Assembly: GCF_003985145.1 (NCBI RefSeq)
Contig: NZ_ML133534.1
Location: 1 to 64,000, forward strand
Direction of reading: 5' to 3'
Source: Rhizobium anhuiense
GTDB taxonomy: Bacteria > Pseudomonadota > Alphaproteobacteria > Rhizobiales > Rhizobiaceae
DNA: 64,000 nucleotides
Within the stretch, counting starts at the first letter, position 1. Each line of letters begins with the position of its first letter. Under the pieces are notes generated by a model. That model saw only the letters and a list, made by a program, of their open reading frames with translations, was not told where the DNA came from and did not search any database. Positions 36,201-45,673 of the stretch are shown here, piece by piece. The translations under genes and the position numbers were made by a program.

Positions 36201-37220
36201 GACTTCGCTCTCGCAAGCATGTCTCCAGTATTGCCAGCCTTCACCCTGGATCAGCCCGTGATCGGACAGGTCCTTCCAGCTTCTGTAGGTGCCCGTATCC
36301 TCACAGACGAAGTCATCCATGTCCTTGCTCGAAGAGTATACGGTATATTCTTCCGTATGTTGGGACAGGTGCGCCGCATCGGCAACCTTGTGCACGAAGG
36401 TCGACAGGAACTTGAAATGCAGAAGAGCGCCGGATACGCCGAGCGCTCCGCGCATGTCGCCCAGATTTAGGGAGAGCGGCCAGACCTGGTGCGATGATTT
36501 CAGAAACAGACGTTCACCCTTGATATAGACGAGTGGTATCTTATTGAGCGCGGGGCCGTCCCAGAGCCGGTCGTGGAAATAGACGCGCCCGCGGACGCCG
36601 CCCTTGATCCATATCGTCCCGTTGCGTTTGTCGAAATGTGCGACATAGCCGGATCGGTCGAAGAGATTGCAGACCTCGAGCGGGTTGCGACCGGGTTCGC
36701 ATATGTTTTCGAGAACGGGATGCGGGCTGTACATGTCGATCATGACCGAGCGGAGCGAGTGGCCGCCCATGGATTCGATATAGGTGGTCAATTGATCGAT
36801 CGGTCGTGTGTCGCAATGCGGATAGACCAGAAACTCGTCCGCATCGACATAGAGGACCCATTTCTCCCGGCAGTGGCGGTTGATTACTTCGTTGATCCAG
36901 TCGTTTCCGAATCTCGCCGCCTTGTAGGAGCCATGAGCCGAAAGAAGGGACACATCGTCGAAGCTGGACAGCAACTCGGCCGTACCGTCGGACGAGCCGT
37001 TGTCGATGCAGATGAAGTGCTCGAAGCCGAGATCGCGATAATACTGCAGGAAGAATGCCAGCCGATGTCCCTCGTCGCGGATGACGCAGATGACGACATG
37101 ACGCGCCTGCTTGAGCCCGTCGCGCAGCAGGTCGTAGCGAACCTGCCGAGCCTTGAGCGTCCGGCGCAGGCGAGCTTTTAGGTAATGCGAGATACTGGCG
37201 GCGGAAGCCCTATAACTCAT
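36198..37220 (-). CDS. Glycosyltransferase family 2 type, exopolysaccharide
   Basis: A 340-residue cytoplasmic enzyme of the Glyco_tranf_2_4 type. It has VVICVIRDEGHRLAFFLQYY, then FICIDNGSSDGTAELL and the nucleotide-sugar DxD motif in LYVDADEFLVYP. No membrane helices. The ribosome site is AGGA with six bases to the ATG. The stop lies in the repeat at 36097-36200. It is followed upstream, on the same strand, by a family 8 enzyme 133 bp away. Confidence 0.87.
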   Translation of the reverse strand: MSYRASAASISHYLKARLRRTLKARQVRYDLLRDGLKQARHVVICVIRDEGHRLAFFLQYYRDLGFEHFICIDNGSSDGTAELLSSFDDVSLLSAHGSYKAARFGNDWINEVINRHCREKWVLYVDADEFLVYPHCDTRPIDQLTTYIESMGGHSLRSVMIDMYSPHPVLENICEPGRNPLEVCNLFDRSGYVAHFDKRNGTIWIKGGVRGRVYFHDRLWDGPALNKIPLVYIKGERLFLKSSHQVWPLSLNLGDMRGALGVSGALLHFKFLSTFVHKVADAAHLSQHTEEYTVYSSSKDMDDFVCEDTGTYRSWKDLSDHGLIQGEGWQYWRHACESEV

Positions 37221-37352
37221 ATTCTGTCCTGAACACTATCCATTCTGGGTGAATGGATGAATACTTGCGCATCCGCCTGCAATCCACGGCTCGACCGGCA
37301 ATCCCGACATCCGTCACGCGGACAATCCTCAGGTCTGACCAACAACACATCA

Positions 37353-38267
37353 TCATACGGCGTAGTCGCCGCCGACCAGCAGGCTCTGGACGCGCGGATG
37401 GGGTCCGTTTTTCTCGATTGCGTGTTCGATGCGCGCTCGTATCGATCGGTATTTATACAGCATCTTACGGTCGAAGCTTATTCCGCGATACAGCGCGTTG
37501 TAAATCGGATGTGCTTTGCGCAGGTCGACGTAGACTTGGCTTTCCTTGTCGGTCCATGGAAAGAAGGTGCCATGCCACGGCTTCGGATGCGCCATGTAAT
37601 GGACGATCGACAGGGAGGACATGTTTACCAGATGAAGGAACTGTTTGGGGAAGTTCCAGCGGTTCGATACGAGTATAAGCGATGAACCGCAGACATAATT
37701 CAATGCGCCTTGATCATGTTTGCCCTCGCAGGCCTCGGGGTTTTTAGCAAAAAGCTCAAGCGCCTCCTGCCCGATCCAACCGTTGCGGTGGAATTTCAGC
37801 ACCCCTGCGTTGAAATAGTAGCTGCTCTTTCCAGTGTCGAGGAAGTCATGGATCGCGGTGTAATCGCGCGCCGCGAAAAACCTGCCCTCGGGCACAGTGG
37901 CATTTTCGAGCCGACTGAGATCGCTGACGATCTGGGTATCTCCATCGAGATAGATGATCTGGGTATAGTTGGCAGGCAGGATCTCGCAAAGGACCAGCTT
38001 GGCCATGGTGCTGACGCTGATGCGTCCCTGGAAATGCGAACTGTCGAGCTTGCCGAGCGAATCCCGCAGCGCGTCGGTCGCATCGATCAAGTCGACCCGG
38101 CTCGTTGCCAGCAGGGCTTTCAGCTCTTCGAAATTATCGAGATGTTCCGACATGAGGACGCAGACATCTGTCGCGGGGCTTGCAAATTTGCGAGCCTGAA
38201 GTGCGGAGAGAATGGTCGGAAATGAATACTCGACATCCGTGACGTAGACGACGCACTGATTGTTCAT
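37353..38267 (-). CDS. Glycosyltransferase family 8, exopolysaccharide
   Basis: A 304-residue enzyme of the family that adds galactose or glucose with retention. Seen are the metal-binding YLDGDTQIV, the HDQGALNYVCG segment and HYMAHPKPWHGTFF, the distal His/Gly block. GGAAGGGTG lies just upstream of the ATG. It probably extends the repeating unit together with the neighbouring family 2 enzyme. The acceptor is unknown. Confidence 0.9.
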   Translation of the reverse strand: MNNQCVVYVTDVEYSFPTILSALQARKFASPATDVCVLMSEHLDNFEELKALLATSRVDLIDATDALRDSLGKLDSSHFQGRISVSTMAKLVLCEILPANYTQIIYLDGDTQIVSDLSRLENATVPEGRFFAARDYTAIHDFLDTGKSSYYFNAGVLKFHRNGWIGQEALELFAKNPEACEGKHDQGALNYVCGSSLILVSNRWNFPKQFLHLVNMSSLSIVHYMAHPKPWHGTFFPWTDKESQVYVDLRKAHPIYNALYRGISFDRKMLYKYRSIRARIEHAIEKNGPHPRVQSLLVGGDYAV

Positions 38268-38573
38268 GTCATCACCCTTCCGATTGTGCGCAATACGAAT
38301 GAATCGGCATTGACTTGCCCGTCGAGGGAACGATTGAGAATTGAGCCGACGGGTCTGTCATATGAAGGCCCTGTTCGGTATATATAGCCGGTGCTCAGCG
38401 CCGCAGAGCTGAACGGGTGTCTGGCCGCCGGCGGTTTTTATGTGTTTCATTGTTGAGATATTCGCCATGAAGAGTGCCTTGCCTGTAAAAAGGCTGTGTT
38501 TCGACATCGTGTTTCGCGGTACGACGGTCGGTACCGGGACCCTTGTCGGAAAGCAGAGGGAACGGGAATTGTC
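38268..38573. promoter_or_regulatory. Divergent region between the GT8 gene and the small membrane protein
   Basis: A 306-bp stretch without a credible gene; it must hold the promoters of both flanking units. TATATATAG occurs around 38379. No clear operator is seen. Confidence 0.4.
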
Positions 38574-38873
38574 ATGCTGATCACCGCAGTCGTGGCAGCG
38601 GTGATATCGATAGCTGCCGGAGCTTCCATCCGTGCCTGGGCTTTCGCAATTTTCGCCTTCCTCGTGGCAATCGGCTTCGGCAGCGTGGTTTTCAGCGACG
38701 GCTCCTCCATGATCGCGGCCATCCTCTCTGCCATTGCCATCCTCGCACTCATGGAAGTTGGCTACTTGGCAGGCGTGTTCGTTTCGGGGTTTGTGCGGCG
38801 TAGTGCCAGGCAGCGGCAAAACAATTCCGTCGCAGATAACGTCGCGGCCACCAGAGAGCGCCAGCAGAGCTGA
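38574..38873 (+). CDS. Small membrane protein, second of two paralogues
   Basis: A 99-residue protein with three hydrophobic stretches and a basic, glutamine-rich tail. It shares GASIRAWAFAIFAFLV and LMEVGYLAGVF with the 100-residue protein at 33678. The ATG at 38574 is chosen to match the start of the paralogue. It stands alone on the plus strand between two minus-strand exopolysaccharide units. Function unknown. Confidence 0.72.
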   Translation: MLITAVVAAVISIAAGASIRAWAFAIFAFLVAIGFGSVVFSDGSSMIAAILSAIAILALMEVGYLAGVFVSGFVRRSARQRQNNSVADNVAATRERQQS

Positions 38874-39058
38874 TTTTGACATAGAATCCGCAGAATAGCC
38901 TTCTGGGGACGGTTTTGCGCGATCGCGTTCGGCCGACGAATTGCTATTACCGGCAATGTTTGAAAGATGCGGCGCGGCCGGCCGATTCCGAACCGGCGCG
39001 GGCATGCCGATGGCTCGACGAGACCATCTCGCGCCATGGCGAAACTGCAAGGCGGGCG

Positions 39059-40528
39059 TCATCGCGTTGAAAACATCGGCGCTCTCATCTGAGATGTCGA
39101 TGTCTCCAGTGGGGTCCGGTTGGCAAGCGATCGGGTCGCCTGTCGTGGCGAGATATTGGTTGTCGCCAGGCAACCGGCCGCCAGGCCCGCCGTGGTGCTG
39201 AACAGCAAGCCGAGATCGGTACCGCTTCCTGATATCGATGCCGAGGCGACCTGGGCTATCGATGCCATAATTGCGGCGTTTCCGATCGCGTGCGTTTTCC
39301 GATCGCCTGATATGTGGCGGCCGGACGCCCTCACAAGGCTGTACAGGAAGGTGGCGAAGAGCAGAGTGCCGGTCAAACCGACATTAGAGAGCAGGGCTGC
39401 GATAAAACTCGAAGCTCGAACCGTGCCGAGCCCGGCGCCGAAGGTAGCGGTGTCGACGAATGCGATCAATGCCAGCGTATTCCAGGCGGTCCGCTCTTCG
39501 CCGGATTGCGATTGGAGCTTGTCCGATAAGGTCGTGTTCACAAGGCCGGCGATGGAATCCCACGCGTCGGGGACAAGGCTGAGTGCGACGATGGCGCAGG
39601 GGATCAAGAACAGCGTGATCACCAGGAGTGTGACATGCGGCGTCGTAGCCGGCCCCCCGATCAGCCGTTTCAGGCAGAACAGCACGAACATGCAGACGAC
39701 GAAGATGCCCGCGATATAGGCGGTCGTCGACGTGCAGAGGACGATCGTCGGGCCGATGAAGATCGTTGCAAGTCCCGCCATTCGGCTTTGAACACGCTCC
39801 AGCCAGAGCATGAGCGTGAAGGAAAAATAGGCCAGTGCGACCGCGCCATACATGCTTGCTTCGGGAAAGGGGCCGACAATGCGCTTGAAGCCGCTGATCG
39901 TCTCGGCCGTATGCATCGTATAATTTGCGTTCCTGATGACATCGAGCAGGTAGGACTGGCCGGTCAGGAAGGTTCCGATATCAATCAACGCCAGGGCAAA
40001 ACAGACGATTGACGCCACGATCAACTGCTGTGCGATGAAACGGGCATATCCAAGTCTTGCAAGCCCTGAAACGAGGGCAAAGCAGGCGAGGTCGCCGAGC
40101 AGATAGACAGACTGGCTGAGATTGGACGAACCCGGCGCCAGCGGCGCGGCTACCGTCGACATCATGCCCGATGCGTCTCGTGCCGAGGAATAGACGAGGG
40201 TTGCGCCGGCAAAAATGCGGGGCAAGAAGAAAGACGATGCCACGGAAAACAGGATGTAGGTGGCAAACCAGAAGCCGGGGCCTGGATAGGCGAGGCTGGT
40301 CAGTATGGCCTGCGTTTGAGCCGGGCGCAGCAGGGCGGCCGCAACGAGAAAGAGCACCAGAAGATGGCTCGGCTGGATGCTGCTGCTGCCGAGCGCCGGC
40401 AATTGGAGCGCCGCTGCGGCGCCCAAGAGCGTCGACAGGCAGAGGGTCGCTATAGAAAAACGCGCGCCGTTGACCATGGTGAGCAGGCCAAGCAGCAGAA
40501 TGAGGAAGCCGATCGGTTCTATCGACAT
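39059..40528 (-). CDS. Wzy/ExoQ-like polysaccharide polymerase
   Basis: A 489-residue inner-membrane protein with about eleven helices and a large periplasmic loop near residues 150-230, the layout of O-antigen ligase and Wzy polymerases (Wzy_C). Sequence identity within the family is low, so the call rests on topology plus context: exporter (ExoF-like), co-polymerase (ExoP-like) and glycosyltransferase genes follow upstream in the same direction. Alternative: O-antigen ligase-like protein for another polymer. Confidence 0.8.
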   Translation of the reverse strand: MSIEPIGFLILLLGLLTMVNGARFSIATLCLSTLLGAAAALQLPALGSSSIQPSHLLVLFLVAAALLRPAQTQAILTSLAYPGPGFWFATYILFSVASSFFLPRIFAGATLVYSSARDASGMMSTVAAPLAPGSSNLSQSVYLLGDLACFALVSGLARLGYARFIAQQLIVASIVCFALALIDIGTFLTGQSYLLDVIRNANYTMHTAETISGFKRIVGPFPEASMYGAVALAYFSFTLMLWLERVQSRMAGLATIFIGPTIVLCTSTTAYIAGIFVVCMFVLFCLKRLIGGPATTPHVTLLVITLFLIPCAIVALSLVPDAWDSIAGLVNTTLSDKLQSQSGEERTAWNTLALIAFVDTATFGAGLGTVRASSFIAALLSNVGLTGTLLFATFLYSLVRASGRHISGDRKTHAIGNAAIMASIAQVASASISGSGTDLGLLFSTTAGLAAGCLATTNISPRQATRSLANRTPLETSTSQMRAPMFSTR

Positions 40529-40653
40529 GCTTCAGATCCCGATCCGGAGGACGAACGGCCAAGGCATCGGGTTTGCCGAAAACCGGTATCCGGCTTTCGG
40601 CGCGATGCTTGAGGCGAAAGCCGCCTGTTGTCATCGATGATCACAGCCGCCCC

Positions 40654-42051
40654 CTAATTCGCTCCCGTCTGGGATATCCAGCCGGGAGCCGCCTGATTGT
40701 CTCCGGCGACATTAGACAGCGGGACTGCCGAGCTTTGCTGCTGCGGCGCGGACTGCAGTTGCAGTGGAGGCGGTGGCGTCTGAAGGTCGGTGTCGGTGTC
40801 GGTGTCGATGCCGATTTCGACGACATCATGTGGCCGCAAGGTGGTCGTCTCGTCCGCCTCGATGTTGCGATAAGTCCCATCGTCGTTGCGACGCACGATC
40901 CGGTAGTTTTTCTGTGCTCTGCCAAGACCCGGCATGTCGGTGTTCATCTGCGCGAGTTGAGCGCTGTATCCGGCCTGTTCGCCGAGGAGTTGGGCCACCT
41001 GGATGTCGATTGCCGCCCTGCCGATCGCGAGATTGACCTGATTCAGCAGTTCCTGGTTTTCGCTGTTCTGCCTGTTGGCGATGTTGATCTTCGAGCGATC
41101 GGCTTCGCTGAGCCCCTGGCGAGCCGTGGTCAGGGCGACCTCGAGATCGATCAGCGTACCTTGTGCATCCGCCGCCCAGCGGTCGACCGAGACCTGACGG
41201 GAATTGCTGACCAGGCCCTTGCTCACCAGACTGTTGACATTATCCAGTTCCTTCTGCGCAAGATCGATCTGCCGCTTCTGCGAATTGATCTTGGCTTCGA
41301 GCGACTCGACCTGCTGGCCGTAGAGACGCGCGAGGTCGCTCGCCGCGTCGATCTGGCTCTGGATATCGACGCGGCGCAGCCGCATCAGGTTCAATTCCTG
41401 CGCCTTCAGCTTGTCCACATCGGGCGTTCCGACGAGCTCGGCAGGGATCTCGAAACTCTGTTCGCCGGCAATTTCGGCACGCAGCCGCGCCTGGCGCATC
41501 AGAAGATCGCGCCTGTTGAGAATGGCCGTTCGATAGGCGCCTGCAGCCTGGATCCGGTCGCGCTCGAAGACGGTATTTTCCTCGCGATCCCGAAGGAAGC
41601 CGCCGGCAATGCTGACGGCCTTCATGACCGTCATATCTGCCTCAAAAGCATAGCGCCCGGGGGTCTGCACGGTTCCGGTTACGAAGATCGGCGCATGCTG
41701 GGCGATCTCCAGGGCGATGAACGGTTTTCCCGGCAGTTCGGCCTTTTCGGACAGTGCGCCGGCGATCGCATCGGCGACCTGCTGCGTTGTTTTCCCGATC
41801 GCCTGCACCTGGCCGGCGATCGGGATCGACAGATTGCCGGCATCGTCGACGGCATAGGTCCCGTCGAGCGCCTCCCAGCTGGCATATCGGGAATCCGACG
41901 ATCGCCATTCAACGACACGCAGTCTCACCTGGTCTTCCGGCACAAGAGTGTAGTTTTCCGCATGGGCGACGCTCCAGCCGGTCATGCAGGAGAATACCAG
42001 CAAGGCAAGGGCGACGGAGACGAGGCGATCGGACAAGGATGTGTGCTGCAT
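40654..42051 (-). CDS. Polysaccharide export protein, ExoF-like
   Basis: A 465-residue periplasmic/outer-membrane export protein. A signal peptide (cleaved near AHA) is followed by a Poly_export domain (ENYTLVPEDQVRLRVVEW) and an SLBB-like domain (IFVTGTVQTPGRYAFEADM). A long coiled coil occupies about residues 210-380. No lipobox is seen, as in ExoF. Near the C-terminus a hexanucleotide repeat encodes DTDTDTD. It sits 6 bp after the family 2 glycosyltransferase stop, so it is in the same operon as the co-polymerase. Confidence 0.88.
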   Translation of the reverse strand: MQHTSLSDRLVSVALALLVFSCMTGWSVAHAENYTLVPEDQVRLRVVEWRSSDSRYASWEALDGTYAVDDAGNLSIPIAGQVQAIGKTTQQVADAIAGALSEKAELPGKPFIALEIAQHAPIFVTGTVQTPGRYAFEADMTVMKAVSIAGGFLRDREENTVFERDRIQAAGAYRTAILNRRDLLMRQARLRAEIAGEQSFEIPAELVGTPDVDKLKAQELNLMRLRRVDIQSQIDAASDLARLYGQQVESLEAKINSQKRQIDLAQKELDNVNSLVSKGLVSNSRQVSVDRWAADAQGTLIDLEVALTTARQGLSEADRSKINIANRQNSENQELLNQVNLAIGRAAIDIQVAQLLGEQAGYSAQLAQMNTDMPGLGRAQKNYRIVRRNDDGTYRNIEADETTTLRPHDVVEIGIDTDTDTDLQTPPPPLQLQSAPQQQSSAVPLSNVAGDNQAAPGWISQTGAN

Positions 42052-42057
42052 TGTCTG

Positions 42058-43080
42058 CTATCTCCGTTTCGTTGCGATCGATGGCGACGGCATCTCGCGC
42101 GGCGAAGGATTGCCGAACTCGAGAATGCGGGACGGAGAGGTACGGCCGACAACAAGATCGGACAGCGCCAGAAAATTTCCGTTCAGACGTCCCCAGCGGT
42201 CGATCAAGCGGTCATTGAACAAGAGGCCCCGCGTATTCGCCAGGATGTTGCGGCCGATCTGGACGACGGCACGACCCCTCGACATCGTGCCCTTCCGGAT
42301 CAGATAGACGGGATTGGCAACCTGCGAATAGCCGAGCCTTCGCCCGGGCTGGCGCCCGGATCTGACACCGAGATGCACCCCGCGGGCGCCTTCGACATGC
42401 ACGGACCTGCCATAGCGGGCGATGGACCGGCTGAAATCGACATCCTCGAGCCAGCCATAGAGCGGCAGCTGTTCGTCAAAGGCCAGCGCGTGCTCGAGAA
42501 CGGGTGAAAGGCGAACTGCCATGTTGCATCCGTAGGCGTTGTAGACCTCCGTCACCTGCTCGGTTGCTTCGCCCGCAGTATCAAGAACCTGCAGGGCCTT
42601 TGACATGCTGAGGCCACCATCGAGGACACCGTCGGCCAGGACTTCGCCGGTGGCGATCGCCACGTTGGGGTTAGCCGCAAAGACGGCCGCCATCCGGGGC
42701 AGGAAGGTCGCGGCGGGAATGAAGTCATCGTCCAGGAAGATCAGAACATCGATATCGAAAGCGGCAGCCTGGATGATCCGGTTGCGCTGAGAGGTCAGGC
42801 CGCGGCTGCCGACGATGACTTCCACATCGCAGCGGTCGGCGAGCCCGGCGGCATCGTCGATCGCGGGCACGCAGACGATCAGCCGCTCCGCCTGGTTCGG
42901 CAGGGTGGTCAGATAGTCGACCGTCTCCCGCAGTATCGAGGGGCGGCCCGCCGAGGCGATCCCCACGGCCATTCGCAGTGGATGGCTTGCGCGCTCCGCC
43001 ATGGCTTCAGGTCCGCAAGGGACAGGCGCCGGCCCGATCGACCCGTCCTGCCTGGTTGCTTCTGCCGAGGGGGAGGTCAT
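42058..43080 (-). CDS. Glycosyltransferase family 2, exopolysaccharide
   Basis: A 340-residue GT-A enzyme. It has MAVGIASAGRPSILRETVDY at about residue 37, the metal motif in LIFLDDDFIPA and a GWLEDVDFSR acid block. The ATG overlaps the co-polymerase stop (ATGA). A later ATG (codon 27) would remove a Pro/Ala-rich leader and is an alternative start. Sugar and linkage unknown. Confidence 0.87.
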   Translation of the reverse strand: MTSPSAEATRQDGSIGPAPVPCGPEAMAERASHPLRMAVGIASAGRPSILRETVDYLTTLPNQAERLIVCVPAIDDAAGLADRCDVEVIVGSRGLTSQRNRIIQAAAFDIDVLIFLDDDFIPAATFLPRMAAVFAANPNVAIATGEVLADGVLDGGLSMSKALQVLDTAGEATEQVTEVYNAYGCNMAVRLSPVLEHALAFDEQLPLYGWLEDVDFSRSIARYGRSVHVEGARGVHLGVRSGRQPGRRLGYSQVANPVYLIRKGTMSRGRAVVQIGRNILANTRGLLFNDRLIDRWGRLNGNFLALSDLVVGRTSPSRILEFGNPSPREMPSPSIATKRR

Positions 43081-44834
43081 GACTGCATTCTCTTCGGCGC
43101 ATGGTTGATGATCGCCCCGAGGATCTCCGCGCCGACATTCCGCAGCGTGTCGATGACGCGCATGGTATCGTCGATCGAAGTGTGCCCGTGCGAGGTCACC
43201 ACGAGGACACCGTCCAGCTCCGACGCGATCGCATTGGCATCCGGCGACGCGGAGAATGAGGAGATATCGACGAATATGGCGTCGAATTCCTTTTTCAGGT
43301 CGGCAAAGCTCAACTGCGTGCGGCGGGAACTCAGGCGAATGGCCGGCGTCACCGCTTCGACCTTGCCGAGAGGAAGGAATTTCAGCGTCGGGGTGAGCGG
43401 CAATGCCGCCGTCTGAATCAGCTCACCATTGTCGAGAACATCGACTAGGCCTGTGGAACTATCGGGCGCGATAGATTTGCTGAGCGAGGATTTCTGCGCG
43501 GCCGCATCGATCAGCAGCGTGTGCGCCCCTGATATCGACGACAGCACCGCAAGTTCGCATGCTATGGTCGATGCGCCACTGCCGGGATTGACGGCGACTA
43601 TACCGATGACGACCCGGCGTTTGCGCCGAAGACCGACGACCGTCGCGCTCAATTCCGCCATGCCCGGAATAACAGGATAGGCGGCTGTGTCGCTACTGCC
43701 GGTGTCGGCGGCGAGGAAACGCGCGGGGTCTCCATTCCGGCTCTTCCTCGATGTCGACAGCAAAGTGACGAAGGGCAACCCACCGGCTTCCGCGATCTGA
43801 TGGGGGCGGACGATCCGGCGATCGCCGGCATGCCTGATCATGGCAAGTGCCAGGCCGGCGCCAAGACCAACCGCCGCCGCAAAGGCGATGATGAGCGTGC
43901 TGCGTGGTCTCTCCTTCGAAAGAGGCAGCGTGGCTCGTGAGACGATCGTCGCATCGGACACCGGGTAGGTGATGCGCTGCTTGGCTTCGGTCAGCTGGTT
44001 CAAGGTATTTTCATAGAGGGTGCGGCGAGCGTCCGTCGCGCTCTGCAGTTCCGCAAGCTTGAATTGATCGCGCGGATTGCTGGTGAAGCTGGCCAGGGCG
44101 CTGGCAGCTTCGGCCAGTCCCCGTTGCTGCTCGATTACGAATTTTGCCAGCCAGTCGCTATATTGCCGGGAAGCATTGGCCTTCATCGCGATATTCTTCT
44201 GGATATACTGCCTGGCGAGCGTGTCGGCGATGTCGACTGCCTTCTGAGGGGTGGACGCTGCCGCCGATATCTCGATGATCGTCGAACTGCCGATCCGGCG
44301 TACTCCCATCATACTCTGCAGAGTGGCGATCGCCCGATCGTGGGTCCGCTCCTCTTCCGTCTGCGGTCGTCTCTCACTCGGGGCTGCGTCTGCCGTTTCC
44401 TGAGATGCGTCCGGTTCTGAAGAGATTCCCATCAACCAGTTCTTTGCCCTGTCCTGCAGCGAAGGCGTCTGATCGACAAAGTCAGGATCGGTGTCGAGAC
44501 CAAGGACTCTTACCGTTCCGCTGACGACATCGCTGGATTTGGCAATCTCCAGTTGACCCTCTATGAATGCGTCTTCCGCGAAAGCCCTCTGGGCTTCGGA
44601 GCCGCTCACCTGGGGGAAGATCACAAGCTGCGTGTTGGCAACGAAAGTCGGCTCGACGGTCAGCAGGTAGCTCCCTGCGATTGCGAGGAAGGCGATCGTC
44701 GTCGTCACAATCCACAGCCAGCGCATTCTGAGAAAGAACAGCATATCCCGCAAGGTCAGCGGCGAATTCCCGCCAGTGGCTGCGGGAGGCAGAGATATCG
44801 GAGAAACACCGCTGAAGATCGTGCTCGAGGTCAT
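43077..44834 (-). CDS. ExoP/Wzz-like chain-length co-polymerase with degenerate kinase domain
   Basis: A 585-residue inner-membrane protein. The N-terminal Wzz domain has helices at about 35-58 and 310-330 flanking a large periplasmic part with coiled coil. The C-terminal domain resembles BY-kinases, but its Walker A region reads NPGSGASTI, with Ala in place of the essential Lys. The Walker A' region LLIDAA and Walker B IFVDIS are also altered, and the C-terminus has no tyrosine cluster. It is therefore likely a structural co-polymerase without kinase activity. It heads a four-gene operon with GT2, the exporter and the polymerase. Confidence 0.88.
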   Translation of the reverse strand: MTSSTIFSGVSPISLPPAATGGNSPLTLRDMLFFLRMRWLWIVTTTIAFLAIAGSYLLTVEPTFVANTQLVIFPQVSGSEAQRAFAEDAFIEGQLEIAKSSDVVSGTVRVLGLDTDPDFVDQTPSLQDRAKNWLMGISSEPDASQETADAAPSERRPQTEEERTHDRAIATLQSMMGVRRIGSSTIIEISAAASTPQKAVDIADTLARQYIQKNIAMKANASRQYSDWLAKFVIEQQRGLAEAASALASFTSNPRDQFKLAELQSATDARRTLYENTLNQLTEAKQRITYPVSDATIVSRATLPLSKERPRSTLIIAFAAAVGLGAGLALAMIRHAGDRRIVRPHQIAEAGGLPFVTLLSTSRKSRNGDPARFLAADTGSSDTAAYPVIPGMAELSATVVGLRRKRRVVIGIVAVNPGSGASTIACELAVLSSISGAHTLLIDAAAQKSSLSKSIAPDSSTGLVDVLDNGELIQTAALPLTPTLKFLPLGKVEAVTPAIRLSSRRTQLSFADLKKEFDAIFVDISSFSASPDANAIASELDGVLVVTSHGHTSIDDTMRVIDTLRNVGAEILGAIINHAPKRMQS

Positions 44835-44866
44835 GTCGTCCTATTCCAAAATGGCGAAATCACGGA

Positions 44867-44886
44867 GTCACCAGGCACCGGGTGAC
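44867..44886. promoter_or_regulatory. Inverted repeat upstream of the co-polymerase gene
   Basis: GTCACC and GGTGAC separated by 8 bases, 33 bp before the start codon of the co-polymerase gene on the minus strand. It could form an mRNA hairpin or serve as an operator. Evidence is only the symmetry. Confidence 0.3.
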
Positions 44887-44968
44887 CGGGTGCTGGCAGC
44901 TTGGAGGGGACGGGGGAGTAGCGTGTCTTCCGATTTCAGGCATGATCGGCAGCCCTCCCCCTGAAGGC

Positions 44969-45673
44969 TCAGTACGAGCCACGCTGCGAAAACAGGGCGG
45001 GAATTGTCTTGGCAATGATGACGAAGTCCCGGCCGAGCGACCAATTGTTGAGATACTGGACGTCGAGGGAAACCCGGTACTCGTAGCTGACATCATTGCG
45101 CCCGCTGGTCTGCCAGTGACCGGTCAGGCCCGGGCGGACGGCCATGTAGGCCCATATATGCTCGCCGTAGCGCGGCAGTTCCTCGGCGGTGATCGGCCGG
45201 GGGCCGACAAGGCTCATTTCGCCGCGCATGATATTGATCAGTTGCGGAAGCTCGTCGATGCTCGACCGCCTCAGAATCTCGCCGACGGCCGTGATTCTCG
45301 GATCGTCCTTCAGCTTGCGCGTCGCTTCCCATTCGCTTCGCGCAGCCGGGTTGTTTTCCAGCAATTCGGCAAGCTGAGCACTCGCGTCGGTCTTCATCGT
45401 CCGAAATTTGAGGCATCCGAATGGCGCTCCGCCGACCCCGATGCGCGTATGGGAATAGAAGACCGGGCCGCGGTCGCTCATCTTCACGATCAGTGCGACG
45501 AGCAACAGAAGCGGGGAAAGCAGGATCAAGGCGATAACGGCGATGAAAAGGTCTATCGCGCGCTTCGACGATCTGCCCGCTGCACGGGGCCGGGACGAAT
45601 GGAGATCGCCGCCTTTCGCGGGCGGCCGCCCAACACGCGACCAAGCCTCGAAACTATGTGCTTCCCATGTCAT
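44969..45673 (-). CDS. ExoY-like initiating sugar-phosphate transferase
   Basis: A 234-residue enzyme that would transfer a hexose-1-phosphate from UDP-sugar to undecaprenyl phosphate, the first step of exopolysaccharide synthesis. Membrane helix at about residues 40-63, then GCLKFRTM, KDDPRITAVG, RRSSIDELPQL with the catalytic Asp-Glu pair, GPRPIT and RPGLTGHWQ, all intact. ATG 45673 has GGAG seven bases upstream, so the GTG at 45727 is not preferred. The upstream CRP-like box and divergent CRP-family gene repeat the arrangement at 34052-35912. Confidence 0.92.
   Translation of the reverse strand: MTWEAHSFEAWSRVGRPPAKGGDLHSSRPRAAGRSSKRAIDLFIAVIALILLSPLLLLVALIVKMSDRGPVFYSHTRIGVGGAPFGCLKFRTMKTDASAQLAELLENNPAARSEWEATRKLKDDPRITAVGEILRRSSIDELPQLINIMRGEMSLVGPRPITAEELPRYGEHIWAYMAVRPGLTGHWQTSGRNDVSYEYRVSLDVQYLNNWSLGRDFVIIAKTIPALFSQRGSY

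Noticed and set aside
40573..42507. A 644-codon open frame on the plus strand antisense to the export protein and a glycosyltransferase gene
   Set aside because: It is the complementary-frame shadow of two strongly supported minus-strand genes in GC-rich DNA; it shows no domain and no ribosome site.
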